Shown piece after piece: positions 18,215 to 28,240 of a stretch of DNA of 39,602 nucleotides. The stretch is from Rhizobium sp. CF122 (GTDB taxonomy: Bacteria > Pseudomonadota > Alphaproteobacteria > Rhizobiales > Rhizobiaceae): assembly GCF_000282035.1 (NCBI RefSeq), contig NZ_AKKA01000031.1:1-39602 (forward strand), written 5' to 3'. The notes beneath the pieces were generated by a model, which did no database searches, was not told the DNA's origin, and worked only from the letters and a program-made list of their open reading frames with translations. Both the position numbers and the translations under genes were made by a program. Numbering within the stretch: position 1 is the stretch's first letter; each line of letters starts with the position of its first letter.

Positions 18215-19098
18215 TTGTGCAGCCCGGAGAATCGTCACTGCTGCCGCGGGATGTCTCGATCGTTGAGATGGCTCCGCGTGATGGCCTTCAGAACGAGAAG
18301 GATCTGATCCCGACGGCGACGAAGATCGCTCTGATCGACATGATCTCCGAATGTGGTTTCGAGCGGATCGAGGCGACAAGCTTTGTCAGCCCGAAGTGGG
18401 TGCCGCAGCTTGCCGACGCCGCCGAGGTGATGGCAGGTATCAAGCGAAGGCCGGGGGTCCGCTATGCCGTTCTGACACCGAATATGAAAGGCTTCGAGGC
18501 CGCGATGGCGGCGGGCGCGGACGAAGTCGCGATCTTCGCTTCCGCCTCGGAGAGCTTCTCGCAGCAGAATATCAACTGCTCCATCGCCGAGAGCATCGAA
18601 CGTTTCAAGCCGGTTGCAGACGCAAGCCATGCGCGCGGTGTCCCTATGCGCGGCTATGTCAGCTGCGTGGTCGAATGCCCGTATGAGGGGGCCGTCTCGC
18701 CGGATGCGGCGGCGCGGGTCGTCGAGAGCCTGCATGCATTGGGCTGCTACGAGATCAGCCTCGGCGATACGATCGGCCGAGGACGTCCGGAGGAGGTCGA
18801 TCAGATGCTGGTGACGGTCCTTTCCTATGCACCGGCGACGATGCTTGCCGGTCATTTCCATGACACCGACGGCTGGGCTCTCGATAATATCGAGGTTTCG
18901 TTGAAGCACGGGCTGCGGGTTTTCGATGCGTCGGTGGGCGGATTGGGCGGCTGTCCCTATGCCCCCGGCGCGAAGGGGAACGTTGATACCTTGGCTGTCG
19001 CGCAGTTCCTTGCCCGCAAGGGCTACCGGACCGGACTCTCGGCAGAGAAGCTGGAACAGGCTGCCCATTTTGCACAGAGCCTGAGGAGCGCAGGATAA
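18211..19098 (+). CDS. mvaB: hydroxymethylglutaryl-CoA lyase
   Basis: A 295-aa TIM-barrel lyase. It splits HMG-CoA into acetoacetate and acetyl-CoA, the last step of leucine breakdown. Visible: the substrate/metal motif EMAPRDGLQNEK near the N-terminus, SFVSPKWVPQLAD, the metal-binding HFHDTDGWALDN, and the catalytic loop VGGLGGCPYAPGAKGNVDT with its cysteine. In the last motif most relatives read GN(L/V)ATE, where this one has DT. It starts with GTG at 18211, overlapping the mccA stop as GTGA; a second GTG lies two codons on. Its TAA stop overlaps the ATG of the next gene. Confidence 0.92.
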   Translation: MIVQPGESSLLPRDVSIVEMAPRDGLQNEKDLIPTATKIALIDMISECGFERIEATSFVSPKWVPQLADAAEVMAGIKRRPGVRYAVLTPNMKGFEAAMAAGADEVAIFASASESFSQQNINCSIAESIERFKPVADASHARGVPMRGYVSCVVECPYEGAVSPDAAARVVESLHALGCYEISLGDTIGRGRPEEVDQMLVTVLSYAPATMLAGHFHDTDGWALDNIEVSLKHGLRVFDASVGGLGGCPYAPGAKGNVDTLAVAQFLARKGYRTGLSAEKLEQAAHFAQSLRSAG

Positions 19099-19874
19099 TG
19101 CCGGAAACGCTGATGATCTCGATCGACGAGCGCGGTGTTGCGCGGCTTACGCTTGCCCGTGACGACAAGCACAATGCCATGTCGGCGGAGATGATCGACG
19201 AGTTGACCGAAGCCGCAAGCATGCTTGGGTCGGATAAGAGGGTACGCGCCATCGTGCTTGCCGGCGCAGGGAAGAGCTTCTGTGCCGGCGGCGACCTGGA
19301 GTGGATGAGAGCCCAGTTCAAGGCGAGCCGGGCGAAGAGAATCGCCGAGGCGCGACGACTGGCGATGATGTTCAAGGCGTTGAACGAAATGCCGAAGCCG
19401 CTCATCGGTTGCGTCCACGGAAGCGCCTTCGGCGGCGGTATCGGGTTGATTAGCGTCTGTGACACCGTAATTGCCTCGGAGGCCGCGCGTTTCGGCCTGA
19501 CGGAAGTCCGGCTCGGCCTGATACCGGCAACGATCAGCCCTTATGTCGTAGCGCGGATCGGCGCCTCTGCTGCGCGTTCTCTTTTCGTCTCCGGCCGAAC
19601 GTTTGATGCTGCCTATGCCAAGTCGATCGGTCTTGTCGCTTCCGTTGTCGCGCCCGCCTATCTCGATCGCGCCGTCGACAAGGAGACGGACGAATTCATC
19701 GCGGCCTCGCCGCAGGCTGCAGCGCGCGCCAAGGCTCTCGCACGTTCTCTCGCCGCGCCCATCACGGACGAGATCATCGACAGCGTGATTTCTCAACTCG
19801 CAGACAGCTGGGAGACGGACGAGGCACAGGCCGGTATTGCCGCTTTCTTCGAAAAGCGCCGGCCGAATTCATAG
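19098..19874 (+). CDS. enoyl-CoA hydratase family, likely methylglutaconyl-CoA hydratase
   Basis: A 258-aa crotonase-fold protein. Visible: the oxyanion-hole segment LAGAGKSFCAGGDLEWM (about 53-69), the second oxyanion strand GSAFGGGIGL, and the catalytic-glutamate region FGLTEVRLGLIPATISPYV. The ATISPYV version is typical of the methylglutaconyl-CoA/AUH-LiuC branch rather than of fatty-acid crotonases. It would hydrate 3-methylglutaconyl-CoA to HMG-CoA, the step between the carboxylase and the lyase, so it completes the set in this operon. The start ATG shares its A with the stop of the lyase gene (TAATG). It is the last gene; no clear terminator follows before the Fic island. Confidence 0.88.
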   Translation: MPETLMISIDERGVARLTLARDDKHNAMSAEMIDELTEAASMLGSDKRVRAIVLAGAGKSFCAGGDLEWMRAQFKASRAKRIAEARRLAMMFKALNEMPKPLIGCVHGSAFGGGIGLISVCDTVIASEAARFGLTEVRLGLIPATISPYVVARIGASAARSLFVSGRTFDAAYAKSIGLVASVVAPAYLDRAVDKETDEFIAASPQAAARAKALARSLAAPITDEIIDSVISQLADSWETDEAQAGIAAFFEKRRPNS

Positions 19875-19928
19875 CGGGCAGCTTCGACTGCAGCGGAACA
19901 ACTTGGCGTCAAATTGAAAGTCGCGAAT

Positions 19929-19968
19929 GGGATCCAATGGCGGAGAGGGTGGGATTTGAACCCACGAT
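19929..19968 (+). repeat. 40-bp direct repeat, copy 1 (att-like, partial tRNA-Ser 3' end)
   Basis: Identical over 40 bp to 21343-21382. It contains the last 31 bases of tRNA-Ser (T-arm, acceptor strand and CCA, minus strand) plus 9 bases beyond the CCA. The 5' two-thirds of a tRNA are absent, so this is a truncated copy. Such a pair is the expected footprint of site-specific integration into the 3' end of a tRNA gene. Confidence 0.85.
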
Positions 19969-20026
19969 GCCGCCCGCCAAAACGGCATCAATGTCTCACC
20001 GAAGCCGCTGTCTTGAGTGTATTCTA

Positions 20027-21115
20027 TTACTCGGAGACTTTCAAAAACAGGGCGACCAGCCGATCGTTGATATAGTAATTGTTTCTGCCGCTTTGATGTT
20101 TGCTAACAAAACCTGCGTCCGCCAACGTATCAAGGTAGCGAGCAGCAGTCTGTCGAGTGACATTTAACTCTTGCTGCACATAGTCGATCCGCGTGTAAGG
20201 ATGCCTGAATAGGTTATTCAAAAGATCCTGCGAATATAGCTTCGGGAACTCTTCCCGAAGTCTTCGCTTGGTTGTCGATATCTGCTCGCGAATGTTTTCG
20301 ATGAGATCGAGAGTCGTCTTTGCTGTCTCATCAACAGCTTTGAGCATGTAAACCAGCCAACCTTCCCACTCGGCGGTGTCGCGCACATGTTGAAGCAGCC
20401 GATAATACTCGCCCTTCGAGTTATTGATTGCCCGGCTAAGATAGAGAATAGGGGTTTCGAGCAGATTGGCGCGTGTCAGATAGAGCACATTCAAAATACG
20501 CCCTATGCGGCCGTTTCCATCCGGGAACGGATGTATGCTCTCAAATTGGTGATGCACCAGCGCCATCTTGATGAGCGGGTCAAGCGGTGACAACCGATCG
20601 TCATTGATGAACCGCTCTAAGGCATCCATAGCGAAAGCAATCTCTCGCTGATCTTGTGGCGGGATATAGACAATCTCGCCAGTCCGATCGTTCCTCAGCG
20701 CAGTGCCTGGAGTTTGCCTGAAACCATCGTCCCGCTGCTTGAGGAGACGGAACATGCCGACGATAGTTGAATTGGGCAGCAGACCCTCAAACTGGGTGAG
20801 TTTATCGAAGCCATACTTAAGCGCATCGCGATATAGGGAGACCTCTTTTGCTGCTGGAGACTCTGGACCTTCCGGAAATAGCTCCGCTTGAAAGAGTTCA
20901 TCCTGCGTCGTGACGATATTTTCGATTTCTGAGCTGGCCTTCGCTTCTTGTAGTGCCAGGGTATCGATCAGGATACCTCGGTTCGGTATCGCAGCCGCTC
21001 GCCCTTTCAGCTCAGCGAGCGATCTGTTCGCGGAGGCGAGTGCTTTCAATACCTCAATGGTCTCCAAGTCGGAGAGTTTAGAAAGATCTGGCAAGGAGTA
21101 GGTCGGCTTTAACAT
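20027..21115 (-). CDS. Fic family AMP-transferase with C-terminal winged helix
   Basis: 362 aa. The Fic active-site loop HPFPDGNGRIGR begins at H195 and matches H-x-F-x-(D/E)-G-N-G-R-x2-R. A self-inhibitory helix motif of the S-x3-E-(G/N) type lies on the N-terminal side (SSEIEN, 61-66), so it is a class II Fic protein whose activity is held in check. After about residue 290 comes a winged-helix DNA-binding domain with TRQTAARYLDTLADAGFV. Such proteins modify target proteins, usually by adding AMP; some autoregulate. The ATG at 21115 has no clear ribosome site, but an ACTCA-A-TGAGT palindrome lies just upstream (21121-21131). It is the only gene of the island, with no antitoxin partner. The target is unknown. 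Confidence 0.9.
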   Translation of the reverse strand: MLKPTYSLPDLSKLSDLETIEVLKALASANRSLAELKGRAAAIPNRGILIDTLALQEAKASSEIENIVTTQDELFQAELFPEGPESPAAKEVSLYRDALKYGFDKLTQFEGLLPNSTIVGMFRLLKQRDDGFRQTPGTALRNDRTGEIVYIPPQDQREIAFAMDALERFINDDRLSPLDPLIKMALVHHQFESIHPFPDGNGRIGRILNVLYLTRANLLETPILYLSRAINNSKGEYYRLLQHVRDTAEWEGWLVYMLKAVDETAKTTLDLIENIREQISTTKRRLREEFPKLYSQDLLNNLFRHPYTRIDYVQQELNVTRQTAARYLDTLADAGFVSKHQSGRNNYYINDRLVALFLKVSE

Positions 21116-21342
21116 GTGCGACTCAATGAGTTAAAAAAAACGCATTTTCTTAACACGTCTGAGCCTCATGTTAAACTAGCGAACATTCGCTTACATGCGG
21201 CCAGACATCGCCAGCCGGTAGATCCTGAATATTGGGATGCGCGGCAAATACTTGGTCGTGCCGAGAATGTGGCCCTAGCCAATTTGGGCGACGATCCAAG
21301 CTTGACGAAAACCAGAGGCTGCGGGAAAACCTTGGAACACAA

Positions 21343-21382
21343 GGGATCCAATGGCGGAGAGGGTGGGATTTGAACCCACGAT
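21343..21382 (+). repeat. 40-bp direct repeat, copy 2 (within tRNA-Ser 3' end)
   Basis: The same 40 bases as 19929-19968. Here they form the 3' end of the complete tRNA-Ser gene, so integration left the tRNA intact on this side. Confidence 0.85.
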
Positions 21383-21441
21383 ACCCTTGCAGGTATGCCG
21401 CATTTCGAGTGCGGTGCATTCGACCACTCTGCCACCTCTCC
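21352..21441 (-). tRNA. tRNA-Ser (anticodon CGA)
   Basis: 90 nt, read leftward. Acceptor stem GGAGAGG pairs with CCTCTCC, discriminator G, and an encoded CCA. The anticodon stem CCGCA / TGCGG encloses CTCGAAA, giving anticodon CGA, which reads UCG. A long variable arm (CATACC / GGTATC) and the T-arm GTGGG-TTCAAAT-CCCAC confirm a class II serine tRNA. Its 3' end serves as the integration site of the Fic island. Confidence 0.96.
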
Positions 21442-21476
21442 GCGGTCTGGTCGGCGCTTGTTCGGCGCGGGCGTTC

Positions 21477-21504
21477 TCATAACGAGAGAATGACAAGCTG
21501 GCAA
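21477..21504 (-). promoter_or_regulatory. candidate tRNA-Ser promoter
   Basis: Read leftward: TTGCCA (21499-21504), 16 nt, then TTATGA (21477-21482). The start would be near 21470, about 29 nt before the mature tRNA. The sequence is a fair but not perfect sigma-70 match. Confidence 0.4.
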
Positions 21505-21536
21505 GACGAAATCTCAAAGCTTTTCATCCTTTTGCC

Positions 21537-21565
21537 TTGACAGTTTTTTGGGGCTCGCGTATCTC
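21537..21565 (+). promoter_or_regulatory. candidate promoter of rplU-rpmA
   Basis: TTGACA at 21537-21542, a 17-nt spacer, then TATCTC at 21560-21565, a good fit to the alphaproteobacterial housekeeping promoter. Transcription would start near 21572, leaving a leader of about 174 nt. The leader includes a hairpin at 21597-21623 (CTGCC / GGCAG with an inner CGCGC / GCGCG). Confidence 0.6.
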
Positions 21566-21745
21566 GGCTCCGCAATAGGTGTGGAGAAGTCTGCGCCTGC
21601 CTGTCTCGCGCTTGCGCGGGCAGATCACCGGCAGTGAGAGTTCTGGGCTGAAGCTCCTGAAATCCCTGCTTAACCTCGACTGATAAAAAGACGGCCACCT
21701 GCTGTTTGGCGGGCACGAGCCGGAACGAACATGAAAGGATAAAAA

Positions 21746-22063
21746 ATGTTCGCAGTCATCAAGACCGGCGGTAAGCAGTACCGTGTGGCAGCAAACGACG
21801 TGCTGACCATCGAGAAGCTTGAAGCAACCGCTGGCGACGCAATTGAATTCACCGAAGTCCTCGTAATCGGCGAAGGCGCCGACGCTGCGATTGGTGCTCC
21901 CTTCGTCAAGGGCGCTTCCGTCAAGGCCGAAGTGGTCGAGCACAACCGCGGCAAGAAGGTCATCGCCTTCAAGAAGCGCCGTCGTCAGAACTCGAAGCGT
22001 ACGCGCGGCCATCGCCAGCATCACACCGTTGTCCGTATCACGGACATCGTGGCTGCTAAGTAA
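21746..22063 (+). CDS. rplU: 50S ribosomal protein L21
   Basis: 105 aa, the normal length for L21. It starts [14 protein letters not shown], the family signature, and ends with the basic [15 protein letters not shown] and TVVRITDI segment. L21 binds 23S rRNA in the large subunit. AAAGGA lies about 6 nt before the ATG. A 3-codon frame (ATG AAA GGA TAA) overlaps that ribosome site. It is co-transcribed with rpmA after a long leader. Confidence 0.98.
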   Translation: MFAVIKTGGKQYRVAANDVLTIEKLEATAGDAIEFTEVLVIGEGADAAIGAPFVKGASVKAEVVEHNRGKKVIAFKKRRRQNSKRTRGHRQHHTVVRITDIVAAK

Positions 22064-22098
22064 GATCACGGGACTTTAAGGTTTAAAGGAGAACTCCA

Positions 22099-22368
22099 AT
22101 GGCACACAAAAAAGCTGGCGGTTCATCGCGCAACGGTCGTGATTCCGAATCCAAGCGCCTTGGCGTGAAGAAGTTCGGCGGCGAAACCGTCATCGCAGGC
22201 AACATTATCGTGCGTCAGCGCGGTACGCAGTGGCATCCGGGTTCCAACGTCGGCCTCGGCAAGGATCACACGATCTTTGCTCTTACCGCCGGCAATGTGA
22301 ACTACCGAACGAAGGCCAACGGTCGCGTATACGTGTCTGTAATGCCGAAAGCGGAAGCAGCGGAATAA
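22099..22368 (+). CDS. rpmA: 50S ribosomal protein L27
   Basis: 89 aa. It begins [20 protein letters not shown] and contains [15 protein letters not shown] and GKDHTIFAL, all characteristic. The N-terminus reaches the peptidyl-transferase centre. There is no cleavable N-terminal extension of the Firmicutes type. It lies 35 bp after rplU and is followed by a strong terminator at 22440-22469. Confidence 0.98.
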   Translation: MAHKKAGGSSRNGRDSESKRLGVKKFGGETVIAGNIIVRQRGTQWHPGSNVGLGKDHTIFALTAGNVNYRTKANGRVYVSVMPKAEAAE

Positions 22369-22439
22369 GCCGGTAGCGCTCTAAAACAGCCGGCGTCTCA
22401 TCGACCCGGCTGAGCGTAACAGGTTCAGTCTAGAAAACA

Positions 22440-22469
22440 GGGGAGATGGGGCGCCATCTCCCCTTTTTT
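22440..22469 (+). terminator. intrinsic terminator after rplU-rpmA
   Basis: A perfect 10-bp stem GGGGAGATGG / CCATCTCCCC with a GGCG loop, followed by TTTTTT. The next gene starts only 25 bp later, so the GNAT genes need their own promoter or read-through. Confidence 0.92.
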
Positions 22470-22494
22470 CTTGTCCAACGAAGGAGGACTGAAC

Positions 22495-23151
22495 ATGCAA
22501 GGCGAATTGTTGAGGGAAGGCCAATCGCGGTCTCCCCGGGAAGACCAGCGGTCTCCCAAGGAACGGCTGAGGCCAGAGCGGTTAAGGACCGATTGCCCTG
22601 TCTTGTTATCGGAACGGCTCGTCATGCGCGCGCCCCACGAAGAAGACATCGACGCCCTTGCCCATCTTGCCAACAACGCCAAAGTCGCCACCATGGTGTC
22701 GCGCATGCCGCACCCGTACACGGCCAATGATGCTGCCGACTTCGTGCGTCGCACGAAAAACGGCGAGATTGGCAAGTGCGTCTATGCGATCACCAAGGCG
22801 GAGAACGGCGCATTTGTGGGGTGCTGCGGGGTCGAACCGCATCTCGATGGGCGGACCGTCGAGATCGGTTACTGGCTCGGAGAACCTTATTGGAACCAAG
22901 GCTTTATGACAGAGGCATGCCATGCTTTGGTCGATATGGTCTTCCGCACACGGCAGGATGTCGACCAGATCGATGCCCGTTGCCGGGTGATGAACGTCGC
23001 TTCGCGGCGGGTCATCCAGAAGTGCGGTTTCCAGTTCCAGGGATCGGGGCTGGCGGCATCGCTGGCGCTCGGCAGCAACGTGCCGGTCGAGTGGTACAGG
23101 CTCGACCGCAAGACCTGGATGTCGCTGAGAAGCTGGGGGAGCGTCCTATGA
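22495..23151 (+). CDS. GNAT family N-acetyltransferase (RimJ/RimL-like)
   Basis: About 218 aa. The GNAT fold is recognisable from the LLSERLVMRAPHEEDIDAL start, the central GCCGVEPH...VEIGYWLGEPYWNQGFMTEACHAL block (acetyl-CoA binding region) and the NVASRRVIQKCGFQFQG end. RimJ/RimL-like enzymes acetylate protein N-termini or small molecules; the target is unknown. GGAGGACT gives an excellent ribosome site for the ATG at 22495; an in-frame ATG at 22471 lies inside the terminator-proximal sequence and is less likely. The stop overlaps the next GNAT gene as ATGA. The pair is positioned between rpmA and obgE, a conserved arrangement in rhizobia as I recall it. Confidence 0.85.
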   Translation: MQGELLREGQSRSPREDQRSPKERLRPERLRTDCPVLLSERLVMRAPHEEDIDALAHLANNAKVATMVSRMPHPYTANDAADFVRRTKNGEIGKCVYAITKAENGAFVGCCGVEPHLDGRTVEIGYWLGEPYWNQGFMTEACHALVDMVFRTRQDVDQIDARCRVMNVASRRVIQKCGFQFQGSGLAASLALGSNVPVEWYRLDRKTWMSLRSWGSVL

Positions 23152-23735
23152 ACGCGATCAGTCTTCAGAGGCCCAGGAGCCAGTCGATGACGCCCGGCCC
23201 GCTGCCGGTCATCGCTACCGACCGGCTGGTGCTGCGCCCGCACAGGCTGGGCGATGCAGATGCGATCGCGGATACGCTGTCCGACTTCGCCGTTACCCGC
23301 ATGCTCGCGCGCGTTCCTGCGCCTTACGACAGGCAGGATGCGCTGGACTGGCTGGTTCCGGTGACGGCGGGTGGCATGCCCGACTGGCAGTTTGCCATCA
23401 CGGCCGGCGACGACGCCCATATCGGCGTCGTCGCGATCGAGCTTCGCCATGGCCTTTGGCACCTCGGTTACTGGCTGAACCGCTTCTACTGGCGGCGCGG
23501 CTATATGAGCGAGGCGGTCTCGGCCGTGCTGGAGCGCTTTTCGCGCCGTATGCCGGAGACGACGGTTCATTCCGGCGTCTTCGCGGACAATCCGGCGTCG
23601 TTGAGGTTGCAAGAAAAGCTCGGCTTCCGCATGACCGGTTGTAGCGAAATCTACAGCTACGCGCGTAACACCATGGTCACGCATGTCGAGACCATGCTGA
23701 AGCCGGGTGCCCTGCAACAGGCCAGGATCGCTTGA
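23148..23735 (+). CDS. second GNAT family N-acetyltransferase
   Basis: About 195 aa. The GNAT pattern is clear: IATDRLVLRPHRLGDADAI near the N-terminus, IGVVAIELRHGLWHLGYWLNRFYWRRGYMSEAV in the middle and FADNPASLRLQEKLGFRMTG near the end. A longer in-frame start at 22776 would overlap most of the first GNAT gene and is rejected in favour of the ATG at 23148, which overlaps that gene's stop (ATGA). The two genes are probably an old duplication and are translationally coupled. The acetyl acceptor is unknown. A bidirectional hairpin terminator follows. Confidence 0.85.
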   Translation: MNAISLQRPRSQSMTPGPLPVIATDRLVLRPHRLGDADAIADTLSDFAVTRMLARVPAPYDRQDALDWLVPVTAGGMPDWQFAITAGDDAHIGVVAIELRHGLWHLGYWLNRFYWRRGYMSEAVSAVLERFSRRMPETTVHSGVFADNPASLRLQEKLGFRMTGCSEIYSYARNTMVTHVETMLKPGALQQARIA

Positions 23736-23744
23736 GATGAAAGG

Positions 23745-23770
23745 AGGCGTCCCGATGTGTCGGGACGCCT
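23745..23770. terminator. bidirectional hairpin between convergent genes
   Basis: An 11-bp perfect stem AGGCGTCCCGA / TCGGGACGCCT with a 4-nt loop. It lies between the stop of the second GNAT gene and the stop of the leftward hydrolase gene. The T-rich tail (TCCTTTC) is on the leftward transcript. Confidence 0.7.
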
Positions 23771-23776
23771 CAAGCC

Positions 23777-24640
23777 TTAGCCATCGATCTCGACCCAGAC
23801 AGGGAAGTGATCGGAGCCGACCGAATTTGTGTCGATCTTCGCGGATTTCAGGCGGCCTGCAAGGCCGCAGCTGACGAAACAGTAGTCGAGATGCATGCGT
23901 TTGCCGTGATCCTTGGGATCCATCCAGCTATAACTGCCGGGCGTATAGGCCTTCAGCGCCGCGAGTGTGTCGATCGGTGTACCGATACGCTGGACACGAC
24001 CGTAATAGCCATCGCTGGCGCCGGCGAAAATGCAATATTCCGGCGATTCCGGCGTCATGTTGAAGTCGCCCATCACGACGTAATCCTCGGCCAGCGGCGG
24101 ATCGCTGATGTCGAACTCTGCGCCACCCGTGAGCGACCCGCCCTCGGCAACAAAGGCGTTGATGTGCTCATTCAGATGGGAAAGCTGCCGGCTGCGCTCG
24201 TCGATGGAGACATGATCGAGATGCACCGAATAGACGCGCAGCGCGCCGGCGGGTGTCCCGACAACGGCCTCGGTCGCGCCACGCTGAAGATTGATCTTGG
24301 AGATCGTTCGGCTGCGCGGCAGAAGCAGCGTTCGGGTCGACAGGATAGGCCAGCGCGAGAGCACCATGTTTCCGAACTGGAAGCGGGTTCCGCGCGGCGG
24401 CCAACCGTCCGAAGCCTCTTCGACATGCAGATCACAAGCCGGTCCATAGGCCCAGAAATGGTCGGGAAAAAGCGCTGCGAGGTCCGCAACCATGTCGGCA
24501 TAATCGTTGCGAACGAAGCCTCGGGTCACCTCCTGCAGCGCGATGATGTCGCCGCCCTCAAGGCTCGCGGCGATTCGGTCGAGGTCGTAGATGCCATCAA
24601 GACCGAAGCCGTACTGTATGTTATAGCTCGCAAACTTCAC
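23777..24640 (-). CDS. endonuclease/exonuclease/phosphatase family hydrolase
   Basis: About 287 aa with the DNase I-like fold. Motifs: the N in FASYNIQYG at the N-terminus, the catalytic E in IIALQEVT, D and H in VYSVHLDHVS, the VMGDFN D-x-N motif and the C-terminal SDHFPVW. These are the metal and phosphate residues of nucleases, sphingomyelinases and inositol phosphatases, so the substrate cannot be told from sequence. No signal peptide is seen, which suggests a cytoplasmic role. The in-frame start at 24940 runs through the obgE promoter and gene start; the GTG at 24640 has AAAGGA upstream and gives VKFASYNIQ, the usual family start. It is divergent from obgE. Confidence 0.85.
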   Translation of the reverse strand: MKFASYNIQYGFGLDGIYDLDRIAASLEGGDIIALQEVTRGFVRNDYADMVADLAALFPDHFWAYGPACDLHVEEASDGWPPRGTRFQFGNMVLSRWPILSTRTLLLPRSRTISKINLQRGATEAVVGTPAGALRVYSVHLDHVSIDERSRQLSHLNEHINAFVAEGGSLTGGAEFDISDPPLAEDYVVMGDFNMTPESPEYCIFAGASDGYYGRVQRIGTPIDTLAALKAYTPGSYSWMDPKDHGKRMHLDYCFVSCGLAGRLKSAKIDTNSVGSDHFPVWVEIDG

Positions 24641-24664
24641 GATAATCCTTTGACCTCCGATTGA

Positions 24665-26955
<2,291 letters not shown>

Positions 26956-26963
<8 letters not shown>

Positions 26964-28239
26964 TACTGTTGCGCAGAGCCCTGACATTGACGCGCTGATG
27001 AATGACATCGGCCGCAAGGCCAAGGCTGCGGCGCGACCGTTGGGCTTCGCAACCACCGAGGCGAAGAACAGGGCGCTGAATGCCATGGCAGATGCGATTC
27101 TCGCCCACAAGGATCACATCCTCGCTGAAAACGCCAAGGATCTAAAGGATGTCGCCGGAACGGATATGCTGAAGTCCTTCGTTGACCGCTTGACTCTGAC
27201 CGAAAAGCGCATTGTCGAGATGGCTGAAGGCATCCGCGCGATCGCCGCTCTCAAGGACCCGGTCGGTGAGGTGATCGCGGCCTGGGAACGGCCGAATGGT
27301 TTGAAGATCGAGCGCGTCCGCACGCCGCTCGGCGTCATCGGGGTGATTTTCGAGAGCCGCCCGAACGTGACGGCGGATGCTGGAGCGCTGTGCCTGAAAG
27401 CCGGCAATGCGGTCATTTTGCGCTGCGGTTCGGACTCCCGGCGTTCGTCGCAGGCAATCCATGCTTGCCTCGCGCAGGGTCTGAAGGCCGCCGGACTTCC
27501 GGAGCACGCTATTCAGCTCGTGCCGGTGACCGATCGCGCTGCCGTTGGCGCGATGCTGCGCGGACTGGATGGTGCGATCGACGTTATCGTTCCGCGTGGT
27601 GGCAAGAGCCTCGTTGCGCGCGTTCAGAACGAGGCGAGGGTGCCCGTCTTCGCTCACCTCGAAGGGCTTTGCCATATCTATGTGGATGCCTCGGCCGATC
27701 TCGGAATGGCCAAGGAGATCGTCGTCAACGCAAAAATGCGGCGCACGGGTATTTGCGGTGCAGTGGAGACTATTCTCGTCGACGGCGCTGTGGCCAGCAC
27801 GCATCTTCGCCCGCTGGTGGACGCCCTTACAGGAGCCGGTTGCGAGATCCGCGGTTCGGCAGCCGTCGTTCAGGCAATGCCTGGCGTGAAGGCAGCCACC
27901 GAGGAGGATTGGTCGACGGAATATCTGGATGCTATCGTTTCGGTTGCCGTCGTGGAGGGCATTTCCGGGGCGATCCAGCACATCCAGACCTATTCCTCCA
28001 ACCACACCGAGGCTGTGATTGCCGACGATCCCGATGTGGTCGAACGATTCTTCACCGAGGTCGATTCCGCGATCCTGCTGCACAATGCATCGACCCAGTT
28101 TGCCGATGGCGGCGAGTTCGGGATGGGTGCCGAGATCGGCATCGCGACCGGCAAGATGCACGCCCGCGGCCCCGTCGGCGTCGAGCAGTTGACATCCTTC
28201 AAGTATCGGGTGCACGGCACCGGACAGACCCGGCCCTGA
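26956..28239 (+). CDS. proA: glutamate-5-semialdehyde dehydrogenase (gamma-glutamyl phosphate reductase)
   Basis: 427 aa, in the aldehyde dehydrogenase superfamily. It reduces gamma-glutamyl phosphate with NADPH, the second step of proline synthesis. The catalytic cysteine is in [12 protein letters not shown]. Also visible are [28 protein letters not shown] and the ending [10 protein letters not shown]. The ATG at 26956 lies inside the 3' end of proB. nadD follows after a single base. Confidence 0.96.
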
Positions 28240-28240
28240 C

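Larger units (their letters stand above)
19969..21382 (-). mobile_element. 1.4-kb tRNA-Ser-integrated mini-island with one Fic gene
   Basis: The segment lies between two 40-bp direct repeats that match the 3' end of tRNA-Ser(CGA). The spacing from repeat to repeat is 1,414 bp. The content looks more AT-rich than its neighbours and consists of one Fic gene and about 230 bp of non-coding DNA upstream of it (21116-21342). No integrase, recombinase or excisionase frame is present, so it must be a satellite mobilised in trans or the remnant of a larger island. At the 19969 end, a 7-bp inverted repeat (GATGCCG / CGGCATC) adjoins the repeat. Confidence 0.7.

Noticed and set aside
19937..20167. 76-aa frame beginning MAERVGFEPTMPPAK
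   Set aside because: It is the translation of the truncated tRNA 3' end and of DNA antisense to the Fic gene; there is no independent support.
21166..21504. 112-aa leftward open frame containing VAEWSNAPHSKCGIPARVSWV
   Set aside because: It is the translation of the tRNA-Ser gene, a familiar false protein; the RNA gene explains it.
22776..23735. 319-aa frame giving a longer second GNAT protein
   Set aside because: The first 124 codons overlap the first GNAT gene out of frame and show no family similarity; the ATGA-coupled start at 23148 is better.
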